Assembly: GCA_015680685.1 (NCBI GenBank)
Contig: MNCI01035040.1
Location: forward strand, 11,702 to 65,302
DNA length: 53,601 bases
Direction: 5' to 3'
DNA from: Gnetum montanum
Lineage: Eukaryota; Streptophyta; Gnetopsida; Gnetales; Gnetaceae
Positions 34,001 to 44,670 of this stretch are shown here, piece by piece. The translations under genes were made by a program, and so were the position numbers. Position 1 is the stretch's first letter; every line of letters begins with the position of its first letter. A model generated the notes under the pieces. It was not told the origin of the DNA. It searched no databases and saw only the letters and a list, made by a program, of their open reading frames with translations.

Positions 34001-35466
34001 ATTACATATTCGACTCTAGTCAATTGCTTCTAAAGGTTATATTGGTCATTGTAATGTTTCAATTATGTCCTCATATGGAGCTTGTTCTGCGTAATAGGTG
34101 ACCAAGACGTACACCTGTCAACAATGACGACTCAGTCTTAGGGTGAATTTCCTGATAAATTCACCTTTATGGAGGGGGTCATCCAAGATATGATCAATTG
34201 CATGGAGCAAATCGATCCTGAAGCGGGTACACCACAATCATTACGTAGAAGTTACTCCATTGTGATATTATGGTACCTAATTATGCCTAACCACTGTTTT
34301 ATGTTATGAGGAGCTTGACTCAGATGGGATCCGTTAGAGCCTATTGATCTAGACACTACCAAACCCTCATTGGAAGCATCCATCGTGCCACGCAGCATTT
34401 ACAATGAGATGTGTAAATGTGCAGTACGCTCGACCTGCTCCTTGTGGGAATGTCAAAGTGTAAACGAAGACCTTTGGAAGAGATTGCAAAGGTCGGAGAA
34501 AGAGAGGGTGGCTATGGACAATGAAGTGGGGGATTTAAGGTCGCGAAATGAATTCCTGCAAGCTCAGGTGACAGGCAACGAGGATTGGTAGATGGCTGTT
34601 GTGGATTATGCTCATTATTGGACGATCGTCCGAAATAGTGTCTAAAACAACTGCGAACTAGTCGAGCAGCGGATGCAAATGGATCTCCTGTTTCAGAGAA
34701 ATCAAGACTAGAAGGACTTTTGCGTGAGTGTGCAAGAATTGGGGCAGACACAGAAAGACCAAAAATATGTCTACAAGTGGGAATGCGCTGCCTATCTTCA
34801 ACAGTACAAGGACTCTATCGTTGAGGCTAAGTCTCTTCGACTATTCCTCGACGTTATTGGTGCTTCCAGTGCATTTGAAAAGTTCCAGGAGTAAGTGATG
34901 GTGAGTGCCTATCTAGAAAGGGAAATAACTCTTCCTAGAGGGAAGACAACCATCCCTTCCTTCTTCCCCCAACCACCTCGATGGACTCCTGTGGAGAAAG
35001 GGAAAGTTAAGGCTGGAGCTAATATAGGAGACGGGGTTTGGTCTGAGCTTACCGAGGACGAAATTATGCAATGTTTGTGGATTGGCTTAGAACAAACCTC
35101 ATTTGCTACTGATGCAGGACCGTCACAAGTGAGTTGTTGTTTTATTATGCCTTTTATCATACCTAGTTTTGATCGCGATATCAATATGCGTATTATGTCT
35201 AATTGCAGGAACGACCTGAAGAGGTTCCTTAGCAAGATGAACCCAACGTGGATGGCGGTCCTCATGAGGATGGTTTTTAGGGGATGGAGCATAATGATGA
35301 TAATCAACATTGTGGCAAACAACCTCATATAGAAGAGCCTAGCAGGGAGGGACATTTTCAAGAAGAAATGCCACCTGAAAAAGGTGGCCCCTATGAGGAC
35401 AATTTACTCATAGTGGAGATTGAGCTGAGGGATACAGGTGACAGTGGTAATAAAGGAGATGCTTAG
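31046..35466 (+). pseudogene. Antisense multi-exon gene inside the Tat intron, unknown product
   Basis: Proposed exons: 31046-31164, 31685-32134, 32236-32564, 32625-33666, 33781-33966, 34098-34226, 34311-35128, 35209-35466. Each junction is GT-AG and keeps phase. The donors GTAAGT (31165), GTAAGA (32135), GTAAGC (33667) and GTGAGT (35129) and the acceptors TTGTACAG, TATAG, GACAG and TTGCAG look genuine; the 60-base intron 32565-32624 is short but frame-neutral. The start is the first ATG of a basic N-terminus (MTPKIKGKNAKLAR). Later parts hold a mixed globular region with CQCYQ, a basic PQKKPRL motif that could be a nuclear signal (exon 4), acidic Glu/Ala-rich stretches, a coiled-coil-like region (about 34440-34600) and an acidic C-terminus. 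About a dozen in-frame stops and one frameshift near 33220 break it. I recognise no domain. Confidence 0.65.
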
Positions 35467-35626
35467 TGTGGCTATACTAGTCACAATTCATTTTTTTATG
35501 ATGGGAAAGACAATATTTTTCTTTGACACTTTAATGCAAATTTGGTCTAAGTTAATGTTCTTTTGTTGTTTTCATTTTATGCAAAGCGTAAATAATTAGG
35601 TTTTGATGCTATAAGGAATGGCAGAT

Positions 35627-36180
35627 AGTTTTAAGCGTGTAGAGTAAATGAAATTACTAGTTTAAAGCCATTGCGACCTACTGGATAATTCGGGTGCAAA
35701 GTGTAAATACGGTAACTAGTTTTAGGCCGTTTCAGGCCTTTGATTAGTTTAGTAAACTGTGATTTAAACAGATAGTTTTAGGCCATTTCGGGCCATGTCT
35801 AGTTTTAGGCCATTTCGGGCCCTGGACATATGTGTGAAGAAAATAAATAATACCAAGTTGTCAGTTTTAAGCCTTGGCAAGTTGTGATTAGTTTTAGGCC
35901 ATTTCAGGCCATGGGTAGTTTTAGGTCATTTCAGGCCATGGGCATATGTGTTGTGTGAAAGGATAAATAACATTAAATCGCCAATTTTAAGCCATGGCAG
36001 GCTGCAATTAGTTTTAGGCCATTTGGGGCCCTGAATAGTTTAAGGCCATTGCAGGTCGTGGGCAGTTTAAGGTCGTTTCAGGCCCTGAATAATTTAAGGC
36101 CATTGCGGGCCATGGGTAGTTTAAGGCTGTTTTGGGCCTTGAATAGTTTAAGGCCATTGGGGGCCATGGAGGACTCAAGT
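35627..36180 (+). repeat. 27-bp tandem array in the Tat intron
   Basis: Units of the form TAGTTTTAGGCCATTTCGGGCC start at 36009, 36036, 36063, 36090, 36117 and 36144, exactly 27 bases apart, with further copies at 35773, 35799, 35889 and 35916 and weaker ones back to 35627. A longer unit of about 120 bases with an ATATGTGT spacer is superimposed (35773, 35889, 36009). It lies directly downstream of the antisense gene's stop. Confidence 0.85.
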
Positions 36181-36401
36181 GCAAAGTATACATGATTAAT
36201 TTTTAGATAAAGTTAAGAATAACCAAGATAACTAGTGGGAATGTAAGAACATAAGCGTAAATGAGAACAACTGGTGGAAGCACAAGGAATAAGAGTAAGC
36301 GTAAAAACAAGATGAGTGTTTGTAAAGCAAAGATGGGATAACATGATGAAAGAAAATACGCATAAACTGTACGACAGTCAAATGATCGCTTTTATTACTA
36401 G

Positions 36402-39400
36402 CTAGCCCTGTAATTGTTTCATGATCGCTTTTATTTTCGGTGATGTGTAAAGACGAGGGGATTTCTGACCCTTTTCTTTCACATCATATTCTTTCTCTGG
36501 GAATGATAGTTCGGCCCAAGTTAGGCTGTCATCAACCACTGTTTCGGCTTGTTCGAGTATTCAGACAGGGGACTGATCTTCAGACATTTCGATTTTCGAC
36601 CCCTGTTCCATTTCTATGTTGTTAACAGCCTGAGGGGTTATTTCATCACCGTGGATGACCACTTCTCCTCCTACGTAGGGAAGATAGATCTCCTGATGGA
36701 TAGTTGATGAAACTACCCTCAGTTGAGCGAACCAAGACCTCCCCAGGATCAAGTTGAAGCCAGGCATCTCTTCAACGATAATAAATGTCACATTTATGGG
36801 GAACTGTTCCCCTACCACAAAGTTGATATGCACCATGCCTTTGAGTTGCACTCATGCCCCGTTGAACAACTTTAAACACAACGTCATGGTAGGACTGATC
36901 TGATCGATCAGGCCTAGCTTATCCACTATGGGATATGGGATGACATTAGCGGCCACCCCATCATCCACATGCACCCTCCGAATTCGGTATTGGCCAACCT
37001 GGATGGTGATGAACATGGGTGCTTTTGTCACCTGACCCTTTTTTGGGTCATCCTTAATGGATTCGTCATGGAATGTCAACAAGGAAGGCCCAGGTTTCTC
37101 AACTACAAGAGGAAGCATAATGGAATGAATCGCTTCTTCATCCGTCGGCAGGCTTTCGTCCATGGGTATGGATGTTAGCATGTGATTCATAGCCTCATGA
37201 TGTTTCTGTGACGTCATGAGTAATTCATAAAGGGTCAATATTGTATTTTTCTATTTTAGAGCTTGTTTGACTTGCGTAAATGCGTCGAAGAGATCCCGCC
37301 CACAATCTGGCTACTTGTCATCCTTTTCCTCTTCCATTCGTCCTAGGAGACGAATTTCTCAGGGAGGAGTGACATTCGGTCGAGGGCTATGTTTCTTTTG
37401 GCTAGGAGGAGATGGTTGCATTCGTGTAATTTCACCATTTTTAGAAGATGGGCCCAAGGGTACAGAAGTAAGGGGTTTAGGCTTGGGAAACCCCAGCATA
37501 AGATGGTCCTTGGCCGTACTAGTTGTCATCCTTTCTTCTCCTTTTCTGTTAAGTTGAGATTGGGAGATTGGCTTAGAGGTGTGCCCCTGCACAGGAGGGG
37601 CAGTCAATGGTTTTGACATCCTGATGACAAAGGGAGCCTTAGGGGTAGGCGCGGGCTGGGCCGCGACTTTACTGACAGGGGGCTATCTAGAAGTTGTCTG
37701 AGAGAGGGCTCTAAGGATAAAATGTTGCCTTGGAGCACTACTCGCCGACACTGATGGATCCATTGTTCAGGGAGAGCAAGGATATGTTCACAACACGAAA
37801 GGCTATTTCGGCTACGCTTGATCATCACCCTCTGCTCCTACAACGTTAATTGTGTACCCTGCATTGTTCGCATTTAACGAGTCTTGGTACACATGCATGG
37901 CTTGGTTTTCTAGGTGAGCTGGACTACTACTATCTAAGATCAGGTCACCTTGATCAATCATACATTGAATGTCATCTTTCAACACCCAGCAGTAATTCGT
38001 GTCATGACCACACAATTGATGGTAGTCGCAGAATTGGTCTAGCTTAAAATTCTTGGGAATGGGCGGTTCATTAGGTTGGGCCAAGGAGGGGTTCTTCAGT
38101 AACTCACAATGGCACCTGTAACATTTCAGAGCCTCCTCGGACACAGCCTTGTGTCAGATGTGACCGATTCCCAATAATTTCTTCAGAAGTTCTGAAGGCT
38201 TCATAGGTAAAGATGCGTAATTTGAGTGGTCTTTACGCTCAAATTTTGGCCTCGGTCGTGGAGGTGCTTCAGGGGCAGGAGAAGCTTCTTGATTGGTGCC
38301 ATTTGAGCTAGTTGTTGGCTCGGCTAGCTCCGTAGTTGTTTTCTTGTTATTATTTTTTTTCTTCTTGGCCCCTTCAGCAACCGCCGCTACTGTCGTTGTT
38401 GTGGCTTTGCCTTTATCCTTACCCTTGCTATGGGCATTTTTGTAGACCACATACACTGGATCTTTACTAGCCTCTGCTGCATCTTAGATGCTCTTAGTTT
38501 GAGCAAAGGCTTGGCTGAGGGAATGGGGAGCGAGGTAATATAACTTAGACTTGATAAATTTGTTGACCACTCCCTTGAAGATTGCCAATAGATGGGCCTT
38601 CATGATGGGTTCGCGGATCTCGTTCAAGGTGGTGCTCCAACACTGTATGAACTTTTGGACTGACTTGAGCGAGTCTTGTTTGACTCCCATGAGCTGGTCT
38701 AGTGTGACTTCTGGCTTCAGGTTGTATTTGAAGCGAGTCACAAACTGGGTTAACAACTCTTCCAAAGTTGAAATGGAAGCGTGTGGAAGAGCTTAATACC
38801 AATCCAAAGCTTTACCTATTAAGGACATAGCAAAGACATGGATTATAATATGCGGCCATTGTTGCAGCAATAAGGACTCTGACCTAAAAGTGATGAGGTG
38901 GGCATTGGGATCACCTTCCCCATTGTACTTTGTGAAATGGGGAAGGGGCATCCTAGGTGGCAACGACAGGACTGGGACTGCTAGACTAATAGGATTGTCA
39001 TGGTAAAAATCCATGACTTGCACTATGTCAGAACCATTAGCCTTGAGACGCTTGACCTCCTCTGTAAGGGTCTAAATGAGCTCGAAGGCTTGATCCAAAC
39101 CCGTAGATGACGAGGTCATCTATGGAACGGCGGGTGGAGCCACACCAGGTGGTGGAACTGAGGCAACAGCTTGGCTGATGGTCGGTGCCATCGGGATAGT
39201 CCCTATAGGTAGTGTTGCTTGTGGCATCCACCATCTGGTGGTTGGTGCAGATGGAGCAACTGCTATCAGCTGCGCTATTGGGTATGTTGTTTGTGTAGCC
39301 AGGGGCATGAGCAACGATCCCATAGCTGGGTTTAGTGTTTGTGAGACTTGACTTTGATGGTGGGGATGGTGGTGCATTTGTGCAAGATGGGCAACAAGAG

Positions 39401-40160
39401 ACATGTTGGGAGCCCACCATGCTATGGTGGCAGGCTTCGTCGTGTGGGTCGGGTGCAAGGTTGGTGTTGTAGGTAATTGCGAAGGTATTGCATGTACATG
39501 TGGTGATACAGACGTAGGCATACAATAAGGTGGATTAGGTAATTGCAGCTACTGGGGAATGATCTGTGAAGGACCTTTGCCCAGAAGTATAGTCAAAGAA
39601 AGAAAATGTAAGCACGGCAAATGCGCGACTCGATTGGCATTGGATAATGTCAGAGGCATGGTAACCATGAATAATGGATTTACGCGGGACATCGTAGAGG
39701 GAGGGGCCATGGTGAAATCAGCGTGACTGCCTCCTTCAGAGTGAGATTCTAGATCGTCTTTCCTGTCGTGAAGCGTTTCATCATGGAACAAGACCTCTAG
39801 TTATTCTGGCGATGTCTTTGCCATCAACATTTGATCTAGGATCCACTTTTGTTGATCTTTCAGGGGCATAGTGGCATTCGGTGAAGTAATAAATTCCTTC
39901 CCATTGCAGTACATGAACTCGTATTCTCGTTTTTCCTTGAGTTCTTGCGGATACATGGACAGGTTTGTCGCTAGCTTAGCGTAGAGGAAATTGTAGTGTT
40001 CCTTGCACTGAGCATGTCCCTCAAGTTCTTTGTTTTGAAGCCTAAGGGAGCAGCAGGGTCACATAGGACTAGTTGGTGGCTCGACCACCAGAAGTGTGAC
40101 TTGCATGGTTCAGGGGTTTTCTAGGTTGGCAGTGTCAACAGCTATGGTTGATGTAACCAT
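36402..40160 (-). pseudogene. Tat gag-protease polyprotein
   Basis: One reading frame of about 1252 codons from ATG 40160 to TAG 36404-36402 that I can follow without any frameshift, interrupted by roughly fifteen or more nonsense codons. N-terminal region to about 39120: a KDQQKWILDQ segment, then a Pro/His/Thr-rich linker. Retrotransposon gag domain about 39000-38480: LPHFTKYNGEGDPNAHL, KALDWY, EELLTQFVTRF. A Lys-rich stretch (about 38370) precedes a zinc-knuckle-like CDYHQLCGHDTNYC (38045-38004). Protease about 37050-36690 has VHVDDGVAANVI (DDG at the active site) and FNLILGRSWF. The start is the first ATG after the 5' LTR and opens the frame shared by all downstream pieces. Confidence 0.8.
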
Positions 40161-40416
40161 TTTCTACGCGATTCGAAAATAATGATAATAAAAGTAGAGA
40201 TCGGAGGGACAAAGTCAAACTAAGATAATACTTGGGGCTTTCTATCTTGTAGGATTCCAAAGGAATCGTCGAAGCGACCGATTTGCACCACATAATTTCA
40301 TAAACAACCTTGGAGGTATTACGTTTACGTTGATTGACAATGGGTACAGACAGCTTACAAGACTACCCATAAAATGCAAATCGGATATGAAGGCCCTCCT
40401 TCTAGCACCCGAAAAC
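40161..40416 (-). other. Tat leader between 5' LTR and gag
   Basis: 256 bases. The sequence after the LTR on the minus strand (GTTTTCGGGTGCTAGAAGG) does not begin with TGG, and I could not assign the primer tRNA. Confidence 0.5.
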
Positions 40417-41818
40417 TGTGATGATAGAAAATGTCAATCGCTGAAAATATCGAACGAAGGTCCATGTACACAGTTCTAACCCTAGATCCGTGCGAGGGCG
40501 GTGCTGGAGAAAGAATTGAATCCGAGGTACCCTAAACGGTCTTGTTGACCAGACAGGGACTTACTTAATTAGTAAAATTTTTTGCAATAGTTTAATGGCA
40601 AAATGATAAGTCTTTAAGAGGAGATGCAATATTGTTAATCTCGAAAACAATTGAAAATGATGTAAACGATTTAGATGCAATTGCCAAATCTGTATAAATA
40701 GGACATAAGGAATCAGATTTATAGAGAGTGCGAGAGTGCGACCACAAGATCTGGGATTTAATTTATGAATACAATCTGTTGGATACAATGATTATAAGTG
40801 GGCTTCGGTTTGGATGAAGCACATGTCAACAGCAAGAAAGTTATCTAAAGACGAAACAAGCGAGGGTCAATCTACCTTATTCTAGCCAATCTAGGTGTAA
40901 GGCAATCAAACCTGAGGAAGAATATCTGGTAGCCGATTGTTTCTGATCAAGAGTTCTTGCCAATCGCCTCCGATGTTCTCACTATCGCTGGTCCTCTTTT
41001 TTGCTCTCTTGCCAACCTTGAAAGAAAAATTTTTTCTCACCCTTTGATCTTCGTCAACTAGGGCATTTATAAGGTTAGGGTCAAGAGAAAAATGTGATTT
41101 AGATGATGTGTGTCCTGAACTTATAAGATGCCATTGACTTGACGTGTTGTCATTTAAGTTTGCGATGCCATGCTGTGTAGTGCATCGCAAACCACTATTG
41201 TTTGGACTCTGGCAACAAACTGTGTTTTGATTACACCGCAATATGCTAGAGAGCGTACTATGGCATATGAATTACTAATGGCTGAATTATGTTTTCATTA
41301 CTTGTATTACGTTGCGTTACACTACATTACGCATCATAGCATGATTCAGCATAAAATAATGAAACCGTAAAAAATTGAAGTATTGTCGCTACGCTTCCTC
41401 TATTTCTGATCAATTCATTTCAGGGTTTTATTATGCCGCATTGCGTAATGCAATGTAATGGGCCCCCTAACTAGGAAAGAAAACCTGCTGAAATGTGCAG
41501 CATGCTGCAGATCGTTGCTTAAACCTTGAGCTGGGTTGTCGGAGTCTTCAATGTTTGCCATCTTTGATGCCGCGGTTGACTGTCTTTGATATTACGCTGC
41601 GTAACACGATGTTACACTATGTTGTGTAATGTAGCATAATATGCTAAATGTTGAGATTTTGAGACATAGAAAACTCGCAAAGTGGAAGGCTTGCCACTAT
41701 GCATCCATCATTTTGTTCTGTCTCCTGAAGTTCATTTGCCGCACCTTGTCACGACTCCTTACCTGAGTCGCTAGATTTCGCCAAACCATCGAGGCCTCAA
41801 AAATTTTATGGTGTTTCA
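40417..41818 (-). repeat. Tat 5' LTR
   Basis: The partner of 24020-25421. On the minus strand it runs TGAAACACC to ATCATCACA. A TATA-like TATAAAT on the minus strand lies at 41065-41071. A perfect TATAAATAG lies on the opposite strand at 40693-40701, conserved in the other LTR. Several CpG words of the U3 cluster are TpG or CpA here but CpG in the left LTR. Confidence 0.9.
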
Positions 41819-44200
41819 GTAGTCTTCCAGCTATTATCATTACCAAGTTTTCATAATAGAGATTGGCTAACTCCATGTATTCTATTCTTTCTTCAATTTT
41901 TAGCTCTTTGAGGCGGATCTCAACCTGGTTGTAGGCATTCAAGCCATTGAAGATGGGTTGTCACACCTCACCTCCTTCCTAGAGCTGCTATAGTTCTTAG
42001 TTCATTTTAGCCTTTGTGACTTAAATCTCTTTTTCGTTGAGTTTCTTTTGTAATCCCACTTGGTCCCTATAGTGATTTTTAACTTGTTCAAACTTAAGGG
42101 CCTCATTTTTCTAAGCGGTGGTTTCAATTTCTGATTTCTGTCACAAGGCTCGAACTTCCTCCATAGATAGATTATGATTTTCAGCTGCCAATCTCCTCAC
42201 ATCAATGTTTACCCTAGCTAGCTCCTCCTGCTATTGATGGATGAAGTCTTTCATGTGTTTATTCTCAACACCAACATTGAGTAGGTGATGAACTTCTATG
42301 GTTAGCCTAACATTCTCCTGGTGAACATCTACCAAGTCCTTGTTTAGATGGTAAGCATGAGCATCTATTAAGGACTTGTCAAAGATTTCCAACTCTCGCT
42401 CTCCCTCAACCTTCTAAAGTTTTTTTTGAAGCTATTGAAAAGCTTCATCCTTGGTAAGTTCACAGTTGAGGAGAGCTAGATTAGCAAGTTGGTCCCTTAA
42501 TTGGGCAACTTCCATAGCCAAGTGTTGATGATCCACTTGTGCTACTTTAAGTTTCTCATCCAAGATGAGGCACTTTCCCCTTGCTCAAAGCAGCTCTGAT
42601 AGGGTCACAATAATGCTATCTAGAAGATCAAATACATCTGGAAGTGGTTGCCCAATTCCCACCAGTCGGTCCAACAACTCTTCATGTTGGTCTGCATTGA
42701 TCCTGCTATGTGAAGTTCCTGTGGATGTCTGTACATCTTCAAGTCCATGTACATCCATTATAGGCATTGTAGATGCATTAAAGGCTATAACAATTGTGTC
42801 AGCAACCATTTCAACTACAACTTCTTATCCCTGGTGTTGCATTACTAGGATAGTCGCCCCCTCTCCATCCTCCAAGAACATCGAAAAAGTAGCAGCATTT
42901 CCTATAATTTTAGGAAATAATTTTTGAGTGGACACCATTACTTCTCGGACACTAGGGTGAGTTCTAGTAGGTACTTGCATTTGGGTGATAGAAAACATTA
43001 GCCCTGCTCTCTCTAGAAGACTCACTAATTGAGACACTTGCTTAAGATGGTTCATCGTAGGGCAATAAACTGAAGTGTCTTCTCCTCCACCAGTTCCTAC
43101 TGATTGCTCTTATTGGCTCAAGAGTGATTGTTGGATCTCACATATTTATTCTACAATTATCTATGAGCTCGACCTTATTGTTTACATAAGCAATAAAGGT
43201 GGTTGCTGCTCTTCCTTGAGTTGTGTTGTGGCCAAAGTCTTGTCCTTCATCATCTCCCATCATGAGGCAATTGGGGTGTGACGAAGTGTCATTGGCATAT
43301 TGTGTTATCCCTGTCTATTTACACAATTTTCTAATTAGGCAGGGAAAAGGTAGAGCTCACCTTCCACATTCATTTTCAGCAAATCTCTTCTCAATCTCCA
43401 GGAAAAGTAACTATGGAATGTTGATGGGAAACTTTTCGCTTAGAGCAGCACATGCATGAGCAGAGAAGGTCGTGATCTTGCTGGGTCTTACCATTTGATC
43501 AAGTGGTAAGATGCAATTTTTGAATAAATCATTTCTACAATGGTTAGGGTGCCAAACTCCTTGTGTTCTACCCCATAGTACCACCTAATTGACTTCCCTT
43601 TTACCTCAAGGTCTGCTTGTTTAGGAATCTCTGCCACATCACCTCCAATCTTTGGCAATCCCAGAGCTTGTGCAATCACTTTTCCAGAGTAAGAAACATG
43701 AATTTCTTTGATTCTTACTCTAGACCTCAATTGCCGATTCATCTAGAAGAGGTAAATTTCTCCTAGGTACCATTCATCATTGGACTTCCTCTGGTACATT
43801 CTCTAGAAATGGTCCAAAGTTTAACTCCTAAAGGACTATCCATTGTATCTCCCTTAGCTTAATAGCATCAATACAAGCTTGGGTCAAGGTGACCTCAAGC
43901 CATGGCACTACCACAAGAGTCTCATCCATTTGTGATTGTTTACCAGGGATGTCCACTTTGGGAATCTAATGAACATATTCCACATCAAGCTCTTCACCAA
44001 GGGGACCAGTTGTGTGTAAGCCCTCCACATGCTCTGGAGGTTGTGTGCCTTGTCCTCTTCCCATTCTGAAGTCACTTGTCCCTTGGTTGGGGTGGTCCTT
44101 CTCCCCTTAGATGCCTCGATTTGGATGTCATCTATAGTCACAGCATAACCATGAATTAAAATGTGTGTATAAATTGCTAAAAATGGCAATCATACACCTT
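41819..44200 (-). pseudogene. Element 2 aORF, N-terminal and central parts
   Basis: From about 44190 on the minus strand: THILIHGYAVTIDDIQIE, then EWYLGEIY (about 43784), the conserved 43742-43488 segment (VRIKEIHVSYSGKV, QALGLP, WYYGVEHKEFGTLTIVE), a low-complexity middle with stops, and a coiled-coil-like region (KLNEKEI, then VEIRLKELKIEERIEYMELA) up to the Tat insertion at 41818. It resumes at 24019. It is the best preserved of the three aORF copies. The product is unknown; the coiled coil suggests a structural or oligomerising protein. Confidence 0.65.
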
Positions 44201-44378
44201 ATCATTTTGACCAAGCTATGACAATGGCACGTGCATCCTATTAGGTTCCCCAGAGTACAGTTAAGGGGTTAGAAAAAAAATAAGACATGAGTTGCACTTT
44301 ATAGTGTTGTTTTTGTTTTTTCTTGTCTATCCCCTAAGAGGTGTTAAGTCTTTGATAATTATAATAATAATTATAAAC

Positions 44379-44561
44379 CTCACCCCCCGACAATGAAGAG
44401 CATAACTCTGGTTCTGAAAGGATAGAAAGAACGGTTGGATTAGGACAAGCGGTGGAAACGTATTGTGCTTGCAAAGAAGTATTGGCATAGAGAAATGGAA
44501 AAACTCCCCTAACGTTGTGAAAAAATGGAAAAATTCCAAAGGCACAATGGGGGTATATATA
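44379..44561 (-). promoter_or_regulatory. Element 2 internal promoter-like block
   Basis: On the minus strand TATATATACCCCC starts at 44561 and CATTGTCGGGGGGTGAGG lies 165 bases downstream (44396-44379). The layout matches family L and element 1. It sits about 110 bases inside the 5' LTR boundary, upstream of the aORF. No PBS is recognisable between it and the LTR. Confidence 0.5.
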
Positions 44562-44670
44562 GGATTTTTTACCATGCATCGATGGGGCTACGTAGACAAG
44601 GCTACATAAACACAGGTGGATGCATATATAGGGCCTAGTTGACGCAATTTTCCTTTGAATGTTGACCTGC

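Larger units (their letters stand above)
30468..36401 (-). other. Intron-like region between Tat protease and RT
   Basis: In the sense (minus) direction, coding ends with the TAG at 36404-36402 and resumes in the same frame class at 30467. The acceptor side (TTTTTGTAG/GATGATT) is good; GTAATA just after the gag-pro stop is one donor candidate but not certain. Ogre elements of the Tat lineage splice out an intron at this place. Here it is far longer than the few hundred bases I would expect and holds an antisense gene plus a tandem array. A direct repeat (ATGATCGCTTTTATT at 36382-36396 and 36422-36436) straddles the donor end. Confidence 0.6.
24020..41818 (-). mobile_element. Tat-lineage Ty3/gypsy retrotransposon with intronic antisense gene
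   Basis: A 17.8 kb element with about 1.4 kb LTRs (24020-25421, 40417-41818). On the minus strand: 5' LTR, leader, gag-protease frame (40160-36402), a 5.9 kb intron-like region, pol with RT, RNase H, a second archaeal-type RNase H and integrase (30467-27004), tandem array, 3' UTR, PPT, 3' LTR. The second RNase H is diagnostic of the Tat group, and a protease-RT intron is known from Ogre elements of that group. Its distinctive feature is a spliced gene on the opposite strand inside the intron. All frames contain stops, so the copy is inactive. It inserted into the aORF of element 2. Confidence 0.9.

Noticed and set aside
34909-35361. 150-codon minus-strand ORF
   Set aside because: It is the complement of exon 7 and the last intron of the antisense gene, which has better evidence on the + strand.
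35627-36180. Possible CRISPR-like array
   Set aside because: The repeats are contiguous, without unique spacers, and lie in a plant retrotransposon; this is a minisatellite.
39037-39525. 162-codon minus-strand ORF overlapping gag
   Set aside because: It is an alternative frame of the Pro/His/Thr-rich gag linker. The gag frame runs through the same bases and links to recognised gag domains.
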